Shown here one piece after another: positions 32,964 to 41,370 of a stretch of DNA of 64,000 nt; positions within the stretch are counted from its first letter, which is position 1; every line of letters starts with the position of its first letter. The stretch is from Sulfitobacter sp. JL08 (lineage in GTDB: Bacteria; Pseudomonadota; Alphaproteobacteria; Rhodobacterales; Rhodobacteraceae). The DNA is taken from contig NZ_CP025815.1 in NCBI RefSeq assembly GCF_003352045.1, forward strand, positions 1,426,001-1,490,000, written 5' to 3'. The translations under genes were made by a program, and so were the position numbers. The notes beneath the pieces are model-generated. The model had not been told where the DNA came from. It searched no databases and saw only the letters and a program-made list of their open reading frames with translations.

Positions 32964-34787
32964 TCAGACCGTCCACAAATGCACGTCAACATTGCCGGCA
33001 CGTCCGCGCACCTCGACAGTTTTGATTTCGGCGGCATCGCGTTCTGGCCGCGCGTTTAGTGCGGAAAGCACATCCGCAGTTGCGACAATGGATGCGCCCT
33101 GCGCCTTGGCGATTTCCATCAGGCGGCTGGCCAGGTTCACGCTGTCTCCGGTGACGGATACCTGTTGTTGCCGGTCATCCCCCAGACGGGACAGGACCAC
33201 GGGGCCGAAATGTATGCCGATCCGGCAACCCAGCGGCACATCCAGCCCCTGAGATGTCCCCAGTGCAACGATTGCTGCAACCAGATCGAACGCTGCTTTC
33301 ATCGCGTCATCGGCGGGATTGGGATGCGTGTCGCGCATCCCGAATACGGCCAGCGCGCCATCACCCATATAGTTGAAAACAATGCCATTTTGCTTGTGCA
33401 CTTCCCGTGCGACAACCGAATGGAACCGCTTCAGAAAGTCCTCGGTGCCTTGTGGCCCCAATGTTTGCGACAACAGGGTAAAACCGCTGAGATCGACAAA
33501 AAAGATCACCAGATCGCGCGTCACCGGACGGGAAAGAAAATCAGGATCATCGGCAATCATGTCGGCCAGCGCGGGTGATTGGAATTTCTTCAGCGCGACA
33601 ACCGCGCGATCCGTAATGGCCGACCTGCGCCGTTCCTGAACATAGCGCATCCCCGCAGCTCCCAGCACCGGCGGCAGTGTGGCCAGCAGCGGCAACGCCG
33701 CGCTTAGCCACCAGCCGAACGGAAAGGCCAGCCAGATCAGAGCGATCCAAAGGCCTAGAACGCCCAATGCCAACGTGACGCCCGGCCCAAGGGACAGGGC
33801 AAGCACAATAAACGTGCACAAAAATGCCACGCTCGCAGCCATCGCCACGTCGACGCGGCGCACAGTGTCATCCCGCACCAGACCGGGCCCGCCCAAAAGC
33901 TGCGAAATGGCCGTCGCAATCAGTTCGACGCCGGGTGTATTTCCATCAAACGGGGTTGGAAACCTGTCGCCCAGCCCTGTGCCGGTCAGGCCCAGAACCA
34001 CCATTTTGCCGCTCAAACGCCCGTTCGCGCGCCCCTCAACCAAATCCAGCGCCGGTATCGTCGCAACCGTGCCGCTTGGCCCCGCCAGACGCAGCGGCAT
34101 GTGGAACCCGAAATCAAGCCGCGTCTCGCGGGCACCCAGACGCAGAACATTCCTGTCAAATTCCGGGGTGTCTGCGCTGAACAGGGCGGCTGCGCGCAAT
34201 GGCAGGGCCGGCTGCAGCCCCTGCGATGTCAGAAACATCAAGGGAATATGGCGCGGTGTGCCGGAAACGTCGGTAGCAATGTTGACCCATCCGGTGTCCG
34301 CGGCGGCGCTGAAAACGGGTAGGGGCCACAGTTCGTTTTCAAGCACGGGCAGGCCAGAACCGGCCTGTACAATCGGAAATGTCCCCGCGGCCGCGATCAC
34401 GCTGGGCAGCGATCCGATGGCCTCGGCAAGCGCGGCATTGCCGGCGGCATCCCCCGCATCGGCCAGCACGACATCCACTGCCAGTACCTTGGGGTTTTGC
34501 GCCGCGATGGCGTTGATGACATGGGCCAGACGCGCACGCCCGGTCATGGCGGCCAGCGCCGGATCGGCCAGCGCGGCATCGTCTATGGCAACCACGACAA
34601 CATCGCTGGGCAGGTCGACAGGGCCGAACGTAGAAAAGCGCAGGTCGATCAGGCCGGATTCAAACCGGTCCAGTAATCCGGCACGCGCACCGAGATGCGG
34701 AAGTGACAGGAAAATCGCCCAGATCGCGGCGCACAGGGCACCGAAAAGCGCAATCAGCAACGTGCGCAGACGTGTTCGACGTATCAT
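32964..34787 (-). CDS. CHASE2-domain class III adenylate/guanylate cyclase
   Basis: A 607-aa sensor cyclase. After an N-terminal helix (residues 8-28) comes a periplasmic CHASE2 domain (about 30-315; DRFESGLIDLRFSTFGP at its start). Three membrane helices follow (about 325-385) and then the cytoplasmic cyclase domain (about 420-600). The metal-binding aspartates are in VIFFVDLSGFTLL and NYMGDGALAVFG. In the substrate-selecting position three residues before that GD, where lysine is usual, there is Asn; the partner position in VSVTGDSVNL is Thr. Nucleotide choice is therefore uncertain. The start at 34787 overlaps the FecR gene by ATGA. Confidence 0.9.
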   Translation of the reverse strand: MIRRTRLRTLLIALFGALCAAIWAIFLSLPHLGARAGLLDRFESGLIDLRFSTFGPVDLPSDVVVVAIDDAALADPALAAMTGRARLAHVINAIAAQNPKVLAVDVVLADAGDAAGNAALAEAIGSLPSVIAAAGTFPIVQAGSGLPVLENELWPLPVFSAAADTGWVNIATDVSGTPRHIPLMFLTSQGLQPALPLRAAALFSADTPEFDRNVLRLGARETRLDFGFHMPLRLAGPSGTVATIPALDLVEGRANGRLSGKMVVLGLTGTGLGDRFPTPFDGNTPGVELIATAISQLLGGPGLVRDDTVRRVDVAMAASVAFLCTFIVLALSLGPGVTLALGVLGLWIALIWLAFPFGWWLSAALPLLATLPPVLGAAGMRYVQERRRSAITDRAVVALKKFQSPALADMIADDPDFLSRPVTRDLVIFFVDLSGFTLLSQTLGPQGTEDFLKRFHSVVAREVHKQNGIVFNYMGDGALAVFGMRDTHPNPADDAMKAAFDLVAAIVALGTSQGLDVPLGCRIGIHFGPVVLSRLGDDRQQQVSVTGDSVNLASRLMEIAKAQGASIVATADVLSALNARPERDAAEIKTVEVRGRAGNVDVHLWTV

Positions 34788-35302
34788 CTGCCAAAGCGCG
34801 CCAACAGGGCCGCGACCCGCGCCGCCCCCCACGATTTAACCTCCAGCGTTTCGCCGGGTGTTACGTCCACCCCGTCGCCCGGCCCCAGAACTACGGGGGC
34901 TTCCTGATCTGACAGCGCACCGACATCCACCTGACCGCGCACAACAAAGACAGACGTGCCAGTATCTGTCACATCCACCGCGTAAACCGTGCCGCGCACG
35001 GCGGCGATGGCGTGCGGCGTTCTGATCTGCGGGGCAAAACCGCCCGGTGTAACCTCGATCAGGGCGGCCCCGCCTGTCAGATCAAGCGTGTCCGCATCGG
35101 AATCGCCCGTCGTGAACCCCATTTGCGCCGCAGCTTCGAGTTCGATCACCAAGCCCCCGGAGCAGGTGAAAACCTGCCTGTCGGGATCGCTGGCCTGTCC
35201 CAACAGACAATGTGCCTCCATTTGGGCCAATGCTGCGGGGCTGGATAGATAGACAACACAGCCAGCGGCAAAGAGGGCCTTAAAAATACGATGTGCCCGC
35301 AT
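34784..35302 (-). CDS. FecR-domain exported protein
   Basis: A 172-aa secreted or periplasmic protein. A signal peptide covers residues 1-26 (FKALFAAGCVVYLSSPAALAQ). The rest is one FecR beta-sandwich, with the typical strand set RTPHAIAAVRGTVYAVDVTDTGTSVFVV and VVLGPGDGVDVTPGETL. It lacks the membrane-spanning anti-sigma part of true FecR. It is translationally coupled to the CHASE2 cyclase, an arrangement I recall as common in Proteobacteria. The FecR domain may supply or modulate the periplasmic signal read by CHASE2. Confidence 0.85.
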   Translation of the reverse strand: MRAHRIFKALFAAGCVVYLSSPAALAQMEAHCLLGQASDPDRQVFTCSGGLVIELEAAAQMGFTTGDSDADTLDLTGGAALIEVTPGGFAPQIRTPHAIAAVRGTVYAVDVTDTGTSVFVVRGQVDVGALSDQEAPVVLGPGDGVDVTPGETLEVKSWGAARVAALLARFGR

Positions 35303-35547
35303 ATCGAATACTCCTTAAAGATGACCAAGGTTCTGGCACGTTTTGCCGCCGCAAACAAACATCAAAGGCCCTGACTGGCGGGGCGTTTGTCATGGCCTGC
35401 GCCCATGCCTTACCTGATCCAAACGGTTGAACTGACGGCACCTGACCGGCGAATCAATGCCAGGTTTTGAATGTGAAGCGGCTTATCCTCTGGGTTGCAT
35501 GCGCTGGACGGGCCGCAACAGTGAGGATGAAAGGTACCGAAACAATA

Positions 35548-36721
35548 GGAACGTCTGATCAACGCCTTCGGCTTCGCCGCCGTGCCGGCTTGAAGGTAGT
35601 TTGGGGCGTCAGACGTCCCATTTCCAGCGATTTTCCCGCTGTTTCGGCCGCCTGAGTGGCGGTTTCGGCGTTTTTGGGCAGACTCTGCCTCATGCTGCCA
35701 GCTTTCTCCGGGTCATGAACAGGTTGCCGAGGGCGAAGAGCGTGAACAGATGCGCCCGGTTCTTGGCCAGCCCACGGTAGCGCGTCTTCACGTGGCCGAA
35801 CTGGCGCTTCAGGATCCGGAACGGGTGCTCAACCTTGGCCCGGACCTTTGCGATGATCCGGTTGATCTGCACGTCGAGCGGATCCAGTTCGCCACCTTTG
35901 GGTGCCTTGCGCATCACGCCCCAGAACCGGCCTGCATCCTTGGTGAAGGCCGCCTCTCGTTCGGAATGCACGTAGCCCTTGTCCGCCCAGACGGATGTTT
36001 CGTTGCCGTGCAGCAGTTCGTCCCAGACCTGGCTATCGTGGGTCTTGGCAGTGGTGGTCTCCAGGCTGTGGACGATGCCGCTGTCTGCATCGACGCCAAC
36101 ATGGGCCTTCATGCCGAAGTACCAGTCATTACCCTTCTTGGTGGATGACATCTCGGGATCGCGGGCCTTGGCTTCATTCTTGGTCGAGGACGGCGCATCG
36201 ATGATCGTCGCATCCACCAACGTGCCAGAGCGCAGCGTGACGCCCTTGTCGGCAAGATAGGCATTCACCTCGGCAAACAGCTTCTCGGTCAGCTGATGCT
36301 TCTCCAGCAGGTGCCGGAAGTTCAGGATCGTTGTTTCGTCGGGGATGCGGTCATCGCCAAGCTCGATACCGGCAAACCGGCGCATGGCCTCGCTGTCATA
36401 CAGGCTCTCTTCGGCCATCGGATCGCTCAGCGCGTACCAGCTCTGAAGGAAATACACTCGCAGCATCGTCTCCAGTGGCATCGGTGGCCGACCACCCTTT
36501 GACCCAACCTTCGGATAGTGCGGCTCGATCAGCGCCAACAGACGACCCCAAGGCACCACCGCATCCATCTCCGACAGGAACTTCTCGCGGCGCGTCACCT
36601 TCTTCTTCACCGCATCACCAAGGCCGGGAATGGCAGGCTGTTTGGGCATCGGCGGGCTCCTCTCTCATCCGCAGAAACCATACCAAATCACGCCAAAATG
36701 GGGAAGTTCTTCAGAGATTCC
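35548..36721 (-). mobile_element. IS5-family insertion sequence
   Basis: A complete element of 1174 bp carrying one transposase on the minus strand. The ends start GGAACGTCTGATCAAC (left, 35548) and, read inward from the right end, GGAATCTCTGAAGAAC, matching at 12 of 16 positions. The element is flanked by AATA on both sides (35544-35547 and 36722-36725), the 4-bp target duplication expected for this family. It was inserted upstream of the VPLPA-CTERM gene, about 180 bp before its start codon. Confidence 0.88.
35690..36649 (-). CDS. IS5-family transposase
   Basis: A 319-aa transposase of the IS5 family. The N-terminal domain contains GGRPPMPLETMLRVYFLQSW and DSEAMRRFAGIELGDDRIPDETTIL, which are diagnostic. 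The DDE residues lie in GTLVDATIIDAP, VWADKGYVHSERE and the C-terminal helix RAKVEHPFRILKRQFGHVKTRYRGL, the last being the YREK-type signature region. Full length with no frameshift, so the element is probably functional. Confidence 0.95.
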   Translation of the reverse strand: MPKQPAIPGLGDAVKKKVTRREKFLSEMDAVVPWGRLLALIEPHYPKVGSKGGRPPMPLETMLRVYFLQSWYALSDPMAEESLYDSEAMRRFAGIELGDDRIPDETTILNFRHLLEKHQLTEKLFAEVNAYLADKGVTLRSGTLVDATIIDAPSSTKNEAKARDPEMSSTKKGNDWYFGMKAHVGVDADSGIVHSLETTTAKTHDSQVWDELLHGNETSVWADKGYVHSEREAAFTKDAGRFWGVMRKAPKGGELDPLDVQINRIIAKVRAKVEHPFRILKRQFGHVKTRYRGLAKNRAHLFTLFALGNLFMTRRKLAA

Positions 36722-36900
36722 AATAGATATCCTTTTTCCTTATTGTTCCTGAAAACCCGCCAATGGGCCGGTTCTTCGTGAATTTCATATACCCACCTAC
36801 GGCAAACTGCGAACATCGTCGTCACGTTAGTTTAATGAGTGAAATCTGATGTGGGTCGCTGTTGGAAACAGCCAAAGACCTGCATCCAAGGGGGAATACA

Positions 36901-37599
36901 ATGTTTTTCAAAAGTACCGTCGCAGCGGCCGCTGTGACGTTGATGCTGGCGGCCGGATCGGCCGCAGCGTCAACCTATAAAGCGTTCAGCCATTACGAAG
37001 GTGGTCAGCCCGAACACAGTGTTTGGTTTTCTGGCAACAGCAATCCCAGCGGATCATCTGGCAGCAAGCCAAACCATTTCACCTTTGAAAACGCGCTGCC
37101 GGGTCACGGCATTTTTGCGGTGAACGGTAACGAGGCGACGCTGACCGGCAATGTCAGGAACGCTGCGGGCGAGGGATTCTTTGTCGAAGTCTACATGTCC
37201 GAAGTCGCCGATCCGGGCACCTACAAAGACGCGCCCGGTTATGCCGGCGACCGGTCAGACTGGCGCTTTTTCGAACTGGATGTGACGAAATCCAGCATGA
37301 TGACGGCCCTTGCCGGAAGCGAGGCGCTGGGAAGCTATGACATTTCCCTGCGCGGTGATCCATTGAAGGTACAATTCGGGATCGGCGCAAACGACAAGGA
37401 CGCGACCCTGCTGGGCCTGTCGACATGGATTGATTTTACCGAAAAACCGCAAAGCTGCGCGCAAACAGGGTGCCGGTCTTACGCGGGCGACATCAATATC
37501 GTTCTGTCGCAAGTGCCGGTGCCTGCGGCAATGCCACTGCTGCTGGCGGGTTTGGGCGGCATGGCCTTTGTTGGCCGCAGACGCCGTAGTAAACGCTGA
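36901..37599 (+). CDS. VPLPA-CTERM sorting-domain exported protein
   Basis: A secreted protein of 232 aa with a tripartite sorting tail. The signal peptide is at residues 1-22 (TVAAAAVTLMLAAGSAAAS). The C-terminus reads VPVPAAMPLLLAGLGGMAFVG followed by RRRRSKR: the recognition motif, a transmembrane helix and a basic tail, as in the VPLPA variant of PEP-CTERM proteins, which exosortase processes during export. Between them is a unique Gly/Ser-rich region and a beta-rich domain with two cysteines (SCAQTGC). The start at 36901 follows AAGGGGGAA. No exosortase lies in the window. A strong terminator follows. Confidence 0.85.
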   Translation: MFFKSTVAAAAVTLMLAAGSAAASTYKAFSHYEGGQPEHSVWFSGNSNPSGSSGSKPNHFTFENALPGHGIFAVNGNEATLTGNVRNAAGEGFFVEVYMSEVADPGTYKDAPGYAGDRSDWRFFELDVTKSSMMTALAGSEALGSYDISLRGDPLKVQFGIGANDKDATLLGLSTWIDFTEKPQSCAQTGCRSYAGDINIVLSQVPVPAAMPLLLAGLGGMAFVGRRRRSKR

Positions 37600-37628
37600 C
37601 ACCAGAGCACTGATTATTAAATACGCAG

Positions 37629-37657
37629 GGCGGGTCCGGAAACGGACCCGCCTTTTT
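37629..37657 (+). terminator. Rho-independent terminator of the VPLPA-CTERM gene
   Basis: A perfect 10-bp stem, GGCGGGTCCG and CGGACCCGCC, with a GAAA tetraloop and five T immediately after, 30 bases past the stop codon. This is textbook and indicates a monocistronic transcript. Confidence 0.92.
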
Positions 37658-37760
37658 CATGTAACAGTGGACAACCCAAAATCTGCGCACGGCTTTCGCA
37701 GGTGCCATGTGACGTGTAAACTGATCTGGCCTCGTGATCACAGGCGGGAAGGACCGTTTC

Positions 37761-38921
37761 ATGCATCTGCTGTTTCGTCGACTGCAAAAGCTTTGTGCGA
37801 TATCGCGCATCAGGATCGCGGCAAGCGCACTGCTGGTTGCATTGACGGCAGTGCAGAACGCCCATGCGGGCAGTATTGCAGACAATACACAGGAAGGTCT
37901 TGATCGGCGCAGTGCGCTGGAAGCGGTGGCCGACACGCCGTTCGGATTTGGCAACGGTTCATTTGTTGTTGCGCCTATACCGATGCGCAGCCCGATGTTC
38001 GGAACCGGCCTTACCCTGGGTGGCGGTTATCTTTTCCAGAGCGATGCCGGATCCAACACATCATTTTTGGGGCTGGCGGGGCTGAAAACCTCGAACGGCA
38101 CCAACGGGTATGGCGCAGGGGGTAAACTTTCCTTAAGCGACAACCGCTGGCAAACCACGTTTTTTCTGGGCGAGGTTGATGCCTTTTATGACGCCTTTCC
38201 GCTGGGCGTGCCGGTTGCGATCAATCAAAGCGGCCGCCTGAGATTATTGTCGGGATCATACGGGTTCAACCGGCACATTTCGGCCGGTCTGGAAATCAGC
38301 CAGCTTGATACGCAGATCCGGCGCGACGGGTCCGGGGTGCTGCCGTCAGATCTGCTGCCGGATGCCGATCTCAACATTGTCACGGTCAATCTGGTCTTTG
38401 CTGCGGATTCCCGGGATGATTCATTATACCCCACCGAAGGGTCGCACTTGCAGGTCACGGCGGGGCAGGGCCGTACGGTTGACGGGGCCGCACGGGAATT
38501 CGAAAAGGCGGTTCTGACCTTCGATCACTTTATCAGCGGTCTGGGGCCGGGGGTGATCGCCATGCGGGTTGCAGCCTGTGGAGTCACCGACAACACCCCG
38601 TTTTTCGAAAAATGTTCGATCGGCGGTAGCGATGCCTTTCGCGGATACAATGCGTTTGAAACACTTGGCGACCGGTTGCTTTCGGCGCAGATTGCCTATC
38701 GGGGGCAGTTGGGTGCGCGGTTCGGTTATTCCGTTTTCGGCGGGTTCGGCAACACCGCGGATTCGTTTTCAGAACTCGGCGATACGGACATCAGATATGC
38801 CGCCGGTATTGGCGGGCGGTTCCGGCTTAGTCGCAAGTTTCCGATGGATTTGGCGGTGGATCTGGTGCGCAACCGGGACGGCGAAAACTATACCTATATC
38901 TATGTAGGGCAGAGGTTCTGA
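37761..38921 (+). CDS. Omp85/BamA-type outer-membrane barrel protein without POTRA domains
   Basis: A 386-aa outer-membrane protein. A long signal peptide ends at about residue 36 (LLVALTAVQNAHAG). The rest alternates in beta-strand fashion and contains the Omp85 hallmark SDAFRGYNAF, the loop motif that inserts into the barrel lumen; the protein ends with ENYTYIYVGQRF, a terminal Phe as needed for Bam recognition. Only about 40 residues precede the barrel, so POTRA domains are absent. Proteins of this type are annotated BamA/TamA family or surface antigen. The start at 37761 follows GGAAGGA. Function unknown. Confidence 0.8.
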   Translation: MHLLFRRLQKLCAISRIRIAASALLVALTAVQNAHAGSIADNTQEGLDRRSALEAVADTPFGFGNGSFVVAPIPMRSPMFGTGLTLGGGYLFQSDAGSNTSFLGLAGLKTSNGTNGYGAGGKLSLSDNRWQTTFFLGEVDAFYDAFPLGVPVAINQSGRLRLLSGSYGFNRHISAGLEISQLDTQIRRDGSGVLPSDLLPDADLNIVTVNLVFAADSRDDSLYPTEGSHLQVTAGQGRTVDGAAREFEKAVLTFDHFISGLGPGVIAMRVAACGVTDNTPFFEKCSIGGSDAFRGYNAFETLGDRLLSAQIAYRGQLGARFGYSVFGGFGNTADSFSELGDTDIRYAAGIGGRFRLSRKFPMDLAVDLVRNRDGENYTYIYVGQRF

Positions 38922-38945
38922 CGCCCTGATTTCTCGGCTGGTTTC

Positions 38946-39602
38946 TTACGCAGCCGCGGTTTTCAGGCCCGCCATCAGATGCTGGAATTTTTCACCCTGT
39001 ACCGCCACGTGATCGCGCAACGCCCGCGCTGCACGATCGGCATCGCCGTCGCGCAGGGCGCGCACGATCTGGTTATGTTCGTCCATCGACTGGCGCATAC
39101 GCCCCCGCAGTTTCAATTGCAGCCGGCGATACGGCTTTAGCCGCCGGTGCAGGCGCAGCGCTTCCTGTTCCAGAAAGGCATTGCCCGACTGCGCGTAGAT
39201 CAGATGATGAAATCGTTCATTTTCAATATAGTATTCGCTGGCGTTCTGCTCTGACACCGCTGTCTGGCACTTCAGATTGGCCTGCTCCAGCTGTTCCAGC
39301 GCCTCGTCTGAAATGCGCAGCGCGGCAAAGCGCCCGCAGGCGGCCTCAAGCTCGGCCATCACTTCGAACATCTGCAGCAATTCAACCGGTCCGGGCTGGC
39401 GCACGAATACGCCACGGCGGGGCACCTGATTGACCAGACCGGATGTGGCCAGCTTTTGAAACGCCTCGCGCAGCGGCGTGCGCGACACGCCAAAACGCTC
39501 TGCCAGCTTGATTTCGTCCAGCCGTTCGCCATCAGAAAATCCCGATGTGAGGATCAGCTGTTCCAGTTCTTCGGCAATGATATCGGCACGGCGTTTATCC
39601 AT
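38946..39602 (-). CDS. matR: GntR-family regulator (FCD subfamily), probable MatR
   Basis: A 218-aa repressor. The winged helix-turn-helix is at residues 5-70 (EIKLAERFGVSRTPLREAFQ is the recognition part), and the all-helical FCD ligand domain occupies about 75-215, with histidines in YIENERFHHLIY, MDEHNQIVRAL and ALRDHV as metal or ligand-binding candidates. It is divergent from the malonate TRAP transporter and malonyl-CoA genes, the same arrangement as Rhizobium matR, which responds to malonate. A TTGTATACAA palindrome lies in the divergent region. Confidence 0.85.
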   Translation of the reverse strand: MDKRRADIIAEELEQLILTSGFSDGERLDEIKLAERFGVSRTPLREAFQKLATSGLVNQVPRRGVFVRQPGPVELLQMFEVMAELEAACGRFAALRISDEALEQLEQANLKCQTAVSEQNASEYYIENERFHHLIYAQSGNAFLEQEALRLHRRLKPYRRLQLKLRGRMRQSMDEHNQIVRALRDGDADRAARALRDHVAVQGEKFQHLMAGLKTAAA

Positions 39603-39647
39603 GAGGTTTCCTAGCAGCGGCCCTATGAAAATGCAAGTTTAGTATTC

Positions 39648-39657
39648 TTGTATACAA
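39648..39657. promoter_or_regulatory. Probable MatR/GntR operator
   Basis: A perfect 10-bp palindrome, TTGTATACAA, in context ATTCTTGTATACAAAAAG between the divergent regulator and dctP-like genes. It resembles, from memory, the TCTTGTATACACGA site of Rhizobium MatR. A TTGACA hexamer follows at 39663-39668 and could be the -35 of the transporter operon, so binding would block transcription. Confidence 0.7.
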
Positions 39658-39742
39658 AAAGGTTGACATGGAATGCACGGATGCGGTTACTTGCTCGCAA
39701 TGGTCCGCATCGTTTTCGGACCTGTCTATCTGGGAGGATACC

Positions 39743-40726
39743 ATGAAGAACCTATTCGCATCCGGCGTTGCTGCCGTTGCCCTGTTGGCGGCCAGCGCCG
39801 TGTCTGCCACCGAATTGCGCCTGTCGCACCAATGGTCCAACAGCGACATCCGCCACAAGGTGGCCGAGATCGTCGCAAACGAGGTTGCCGCCGCGAATGT
39901 CGATCTTGAGATCAAGATTTTCGGATCGAAATCGCTGTTCAAACCGCGCGAGCAGTACAAGCCGCTTAGCCGTGGCCAGCTGGACATGACTGTTCTGCCG
40001 CTGTCTTACGCAGGCGGCCAGCAACCGGCCTATAACCTGACACTGATGCCCGGCCTGGTGAAAAACCACGATCATGCCGCGCGCCTGGCGGATAGCCCGT
40101 TCATGGAAGCGCTTGAGGCCAAGATGGCCGAAGATGATGTGATGGTTCTGGTGCACGGATACCTTGCCGGCGGCTTTGCGGGCAAAGACAAATGCATCAC
40201 CAAACCCGAAGACGTAGCCGGGTTGCAAACCCGCGCGGCGGGCAAGGCGTTCGAACAGATGCTGGCAGGGGCAGGGGCCTCGATCGCGTCGATGGCCAGC
40301 TCGGAAATCTACAATGCGATGCAGACCGGCGTTCTGAACGCGGCCAACACATCGTCGTCGTCATTTGTATCCTACCGGATTTACGAACAGGTGTCTTGCT
40401 ACACGCCTGCCGGAGATGTGGCGCTGTGGTTCATGTACCAGCCGCTGTTGATGAACAAATCGACCTTTGAAGGCCTGACCGCCGAACAGCAGGATGCCTT
40501 GTTGGCTGCTTCGGCCAAGGCCGAAGCGTTCTATCTGGAAGAAGCCAAGAATGAAGACGCGGCATCGGCACAGGTGTTTGCCGACAACGGTGTTGAAATT
40601 GCCGAAATGACTCAGGCCGATTTCGACGCATGGCGTGAACTGGCGAAAACCACATCTTATGCCGCGTTCGTGGCAGATGTACCCGATGGTCAGGCATTGC
40701 TGGACATGGCGCTTGCCGTTGAATGA
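39743..40726 (+). CDS. matP: TRAP transporter substrate-binding protein (DctP family), probable malonate receptor
   Basis: The periplasmic receptor of a tripartite ATP-independent transporter, 327 aa. Signal peptide at residues 1-22 (LFASGVAAVALLAASAVSA). The mature start ELRLSHQWSNSDIRHK and the helix-beta region KPEDVAGLQTRAAGKAF carry the conserved arginine that binds the substrate carboxylate. NAANTSSSSFVSYRIYEQVS resembles the usual segment near the ligand. The start at 39743 follows GGGAGGA. The operon has malonyl-CoA synthetase and decarboxylase, so malonate is the expected ligand (MatPQM type). Confidence 0.87.
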   Translation: MKNLFASGVAAVALLAASAVSATELRLSHQWSNSDIRHKVAEIVANEVAAANVDLEIKIFGSKSLFKPREQYKPLSRGQLDMTVLPLSYAGGQQPAYNLTLMPGLVKNHDHAARLADSPFMEALEAKMAEDDVMVLVHGYLAGGFAGKDKCITKPEDVAGLQTRAAGKAFEQMLAGAGASIASMASSEIYNAMQTGVLNAANTSSSSFVSYRIYEQVSCYTPAGDVALWFMYQPLLMNKSTFEGLTAEQQDALLAASAKAEAFYLEEAKNEDAASAQVFADNGVEIAEMTQADFDAWRELAKTTSYAAFVADVPDGQALLDMALAVE

Positions 40727-40748
40727 TCTGATCTGACGTAAAGATCAC

Positions 40749-40777
40749 GGATGGGGCGCAAAACATGTGCCCCATCC
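40749..40777 (+). other. Intercistronic stem-loop after TRAP receptor gene
   Basis: A perfect 9-bp stem, GGATGGGGC with GCCCCATCC, and an 11-base loop, in the 95-bp gap between the receptor and small permease genes. It has no U-tail. It probably protects the receptor mRNA and so sets receptor levels above those of the membrane subunits. Confidence 0.6.
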
Positions 40778-40821
40778 CGACCTGAATAACGAAATCAACA
40801 CGAAAAACAGGGGGTCGGCAC

Positions 40822-41370
40822 ATGTCGGGCCAGCTATCGACCAGCGTTGCCAAGACGGGCGACAACCGGTTTCTACGAGGCGTTGCAGCCATATCCACCG
40901 TGGCTGGATGGTGTTCTGCGGCGATGATCGTTCTGGCGGTTGGAATTACCTGCCAGATGATCTTTGTGCGCTTTGTGCTGAACGGATCAACGGTCTGGCA
41001 GACCGAGATGGTGATTTACCTTGTCATCGCGGCCACCCTGATCGGCTTGCCCTATGTGCAGCGCCTGCGCGGCCATGTGAACGTGGATCTGATCCCCCTG
41101 ATGTTGCCGTCGCGCTGGCGGCTGGCCCTGTGCATCGTCACGCTGACCACGTCAATCGTGATTGTCGCGGTGATGCTTTATTACGGCTATGATTACTGGC
41201 ACCTTGCGTGGTCACGCGGCTGGACGTCCGATACAATCTGGGCCGTGCGCCTCTGGATCCCCTATGCCGCCCTGCCTGTCGGTTTCGCCCTTCTGGGTCT
41301 GCAACTGATCGCCGATCTGGTCGCTGTCCTGCTCAGGATTGATGCGCCATTCGGGCTGGAGGACGCATAA
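40822..41370 (+). CDS. matQ: TRAP transporter small permease (DctQ family)
   Basis: A 182-aa membrane protein with four helices (about residues 27-50, 65-85, 95-120, 140-165). The WQTEMVIYLVIAATLIGLPY region between helices 1 and 2 is typical of DctQ. It bridges receptor and large permease. It overlaps the DctM-like gene by one base (TAATG), which implies coupled translation and 1:1 assembly. Confidence 0.87.
   Translation: MSGQLSTSVAKTGDNRFLRGVAAISTVAGWCSAAMIVLAVGITCQMIFVRFVLNGSTVWQTEMVIYLVIAATLIGLPYVQRLRGHVNVDLIPLMLPSRWRLALCIVTLTTSIVIVAVMLYYGYDYWHLAWSRGWTSDTIWAVRLWIPYAALPVGFALLGLQLIADLVAVLLRIDAPFGLEDA

Noticed and set aside
33679-34839. 386-codon plus-strand frame
   Set aside because: Antisense to the CHASE2 cyclase; Pro/Arg/Ser-rich with no domain.
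35467-35655. Possible gene interrupted by the IS5 element
   Set aside because: The short frame to the left (MNVKRLILWVACAG) runs into the element and has no continuation on the right side in any frame.
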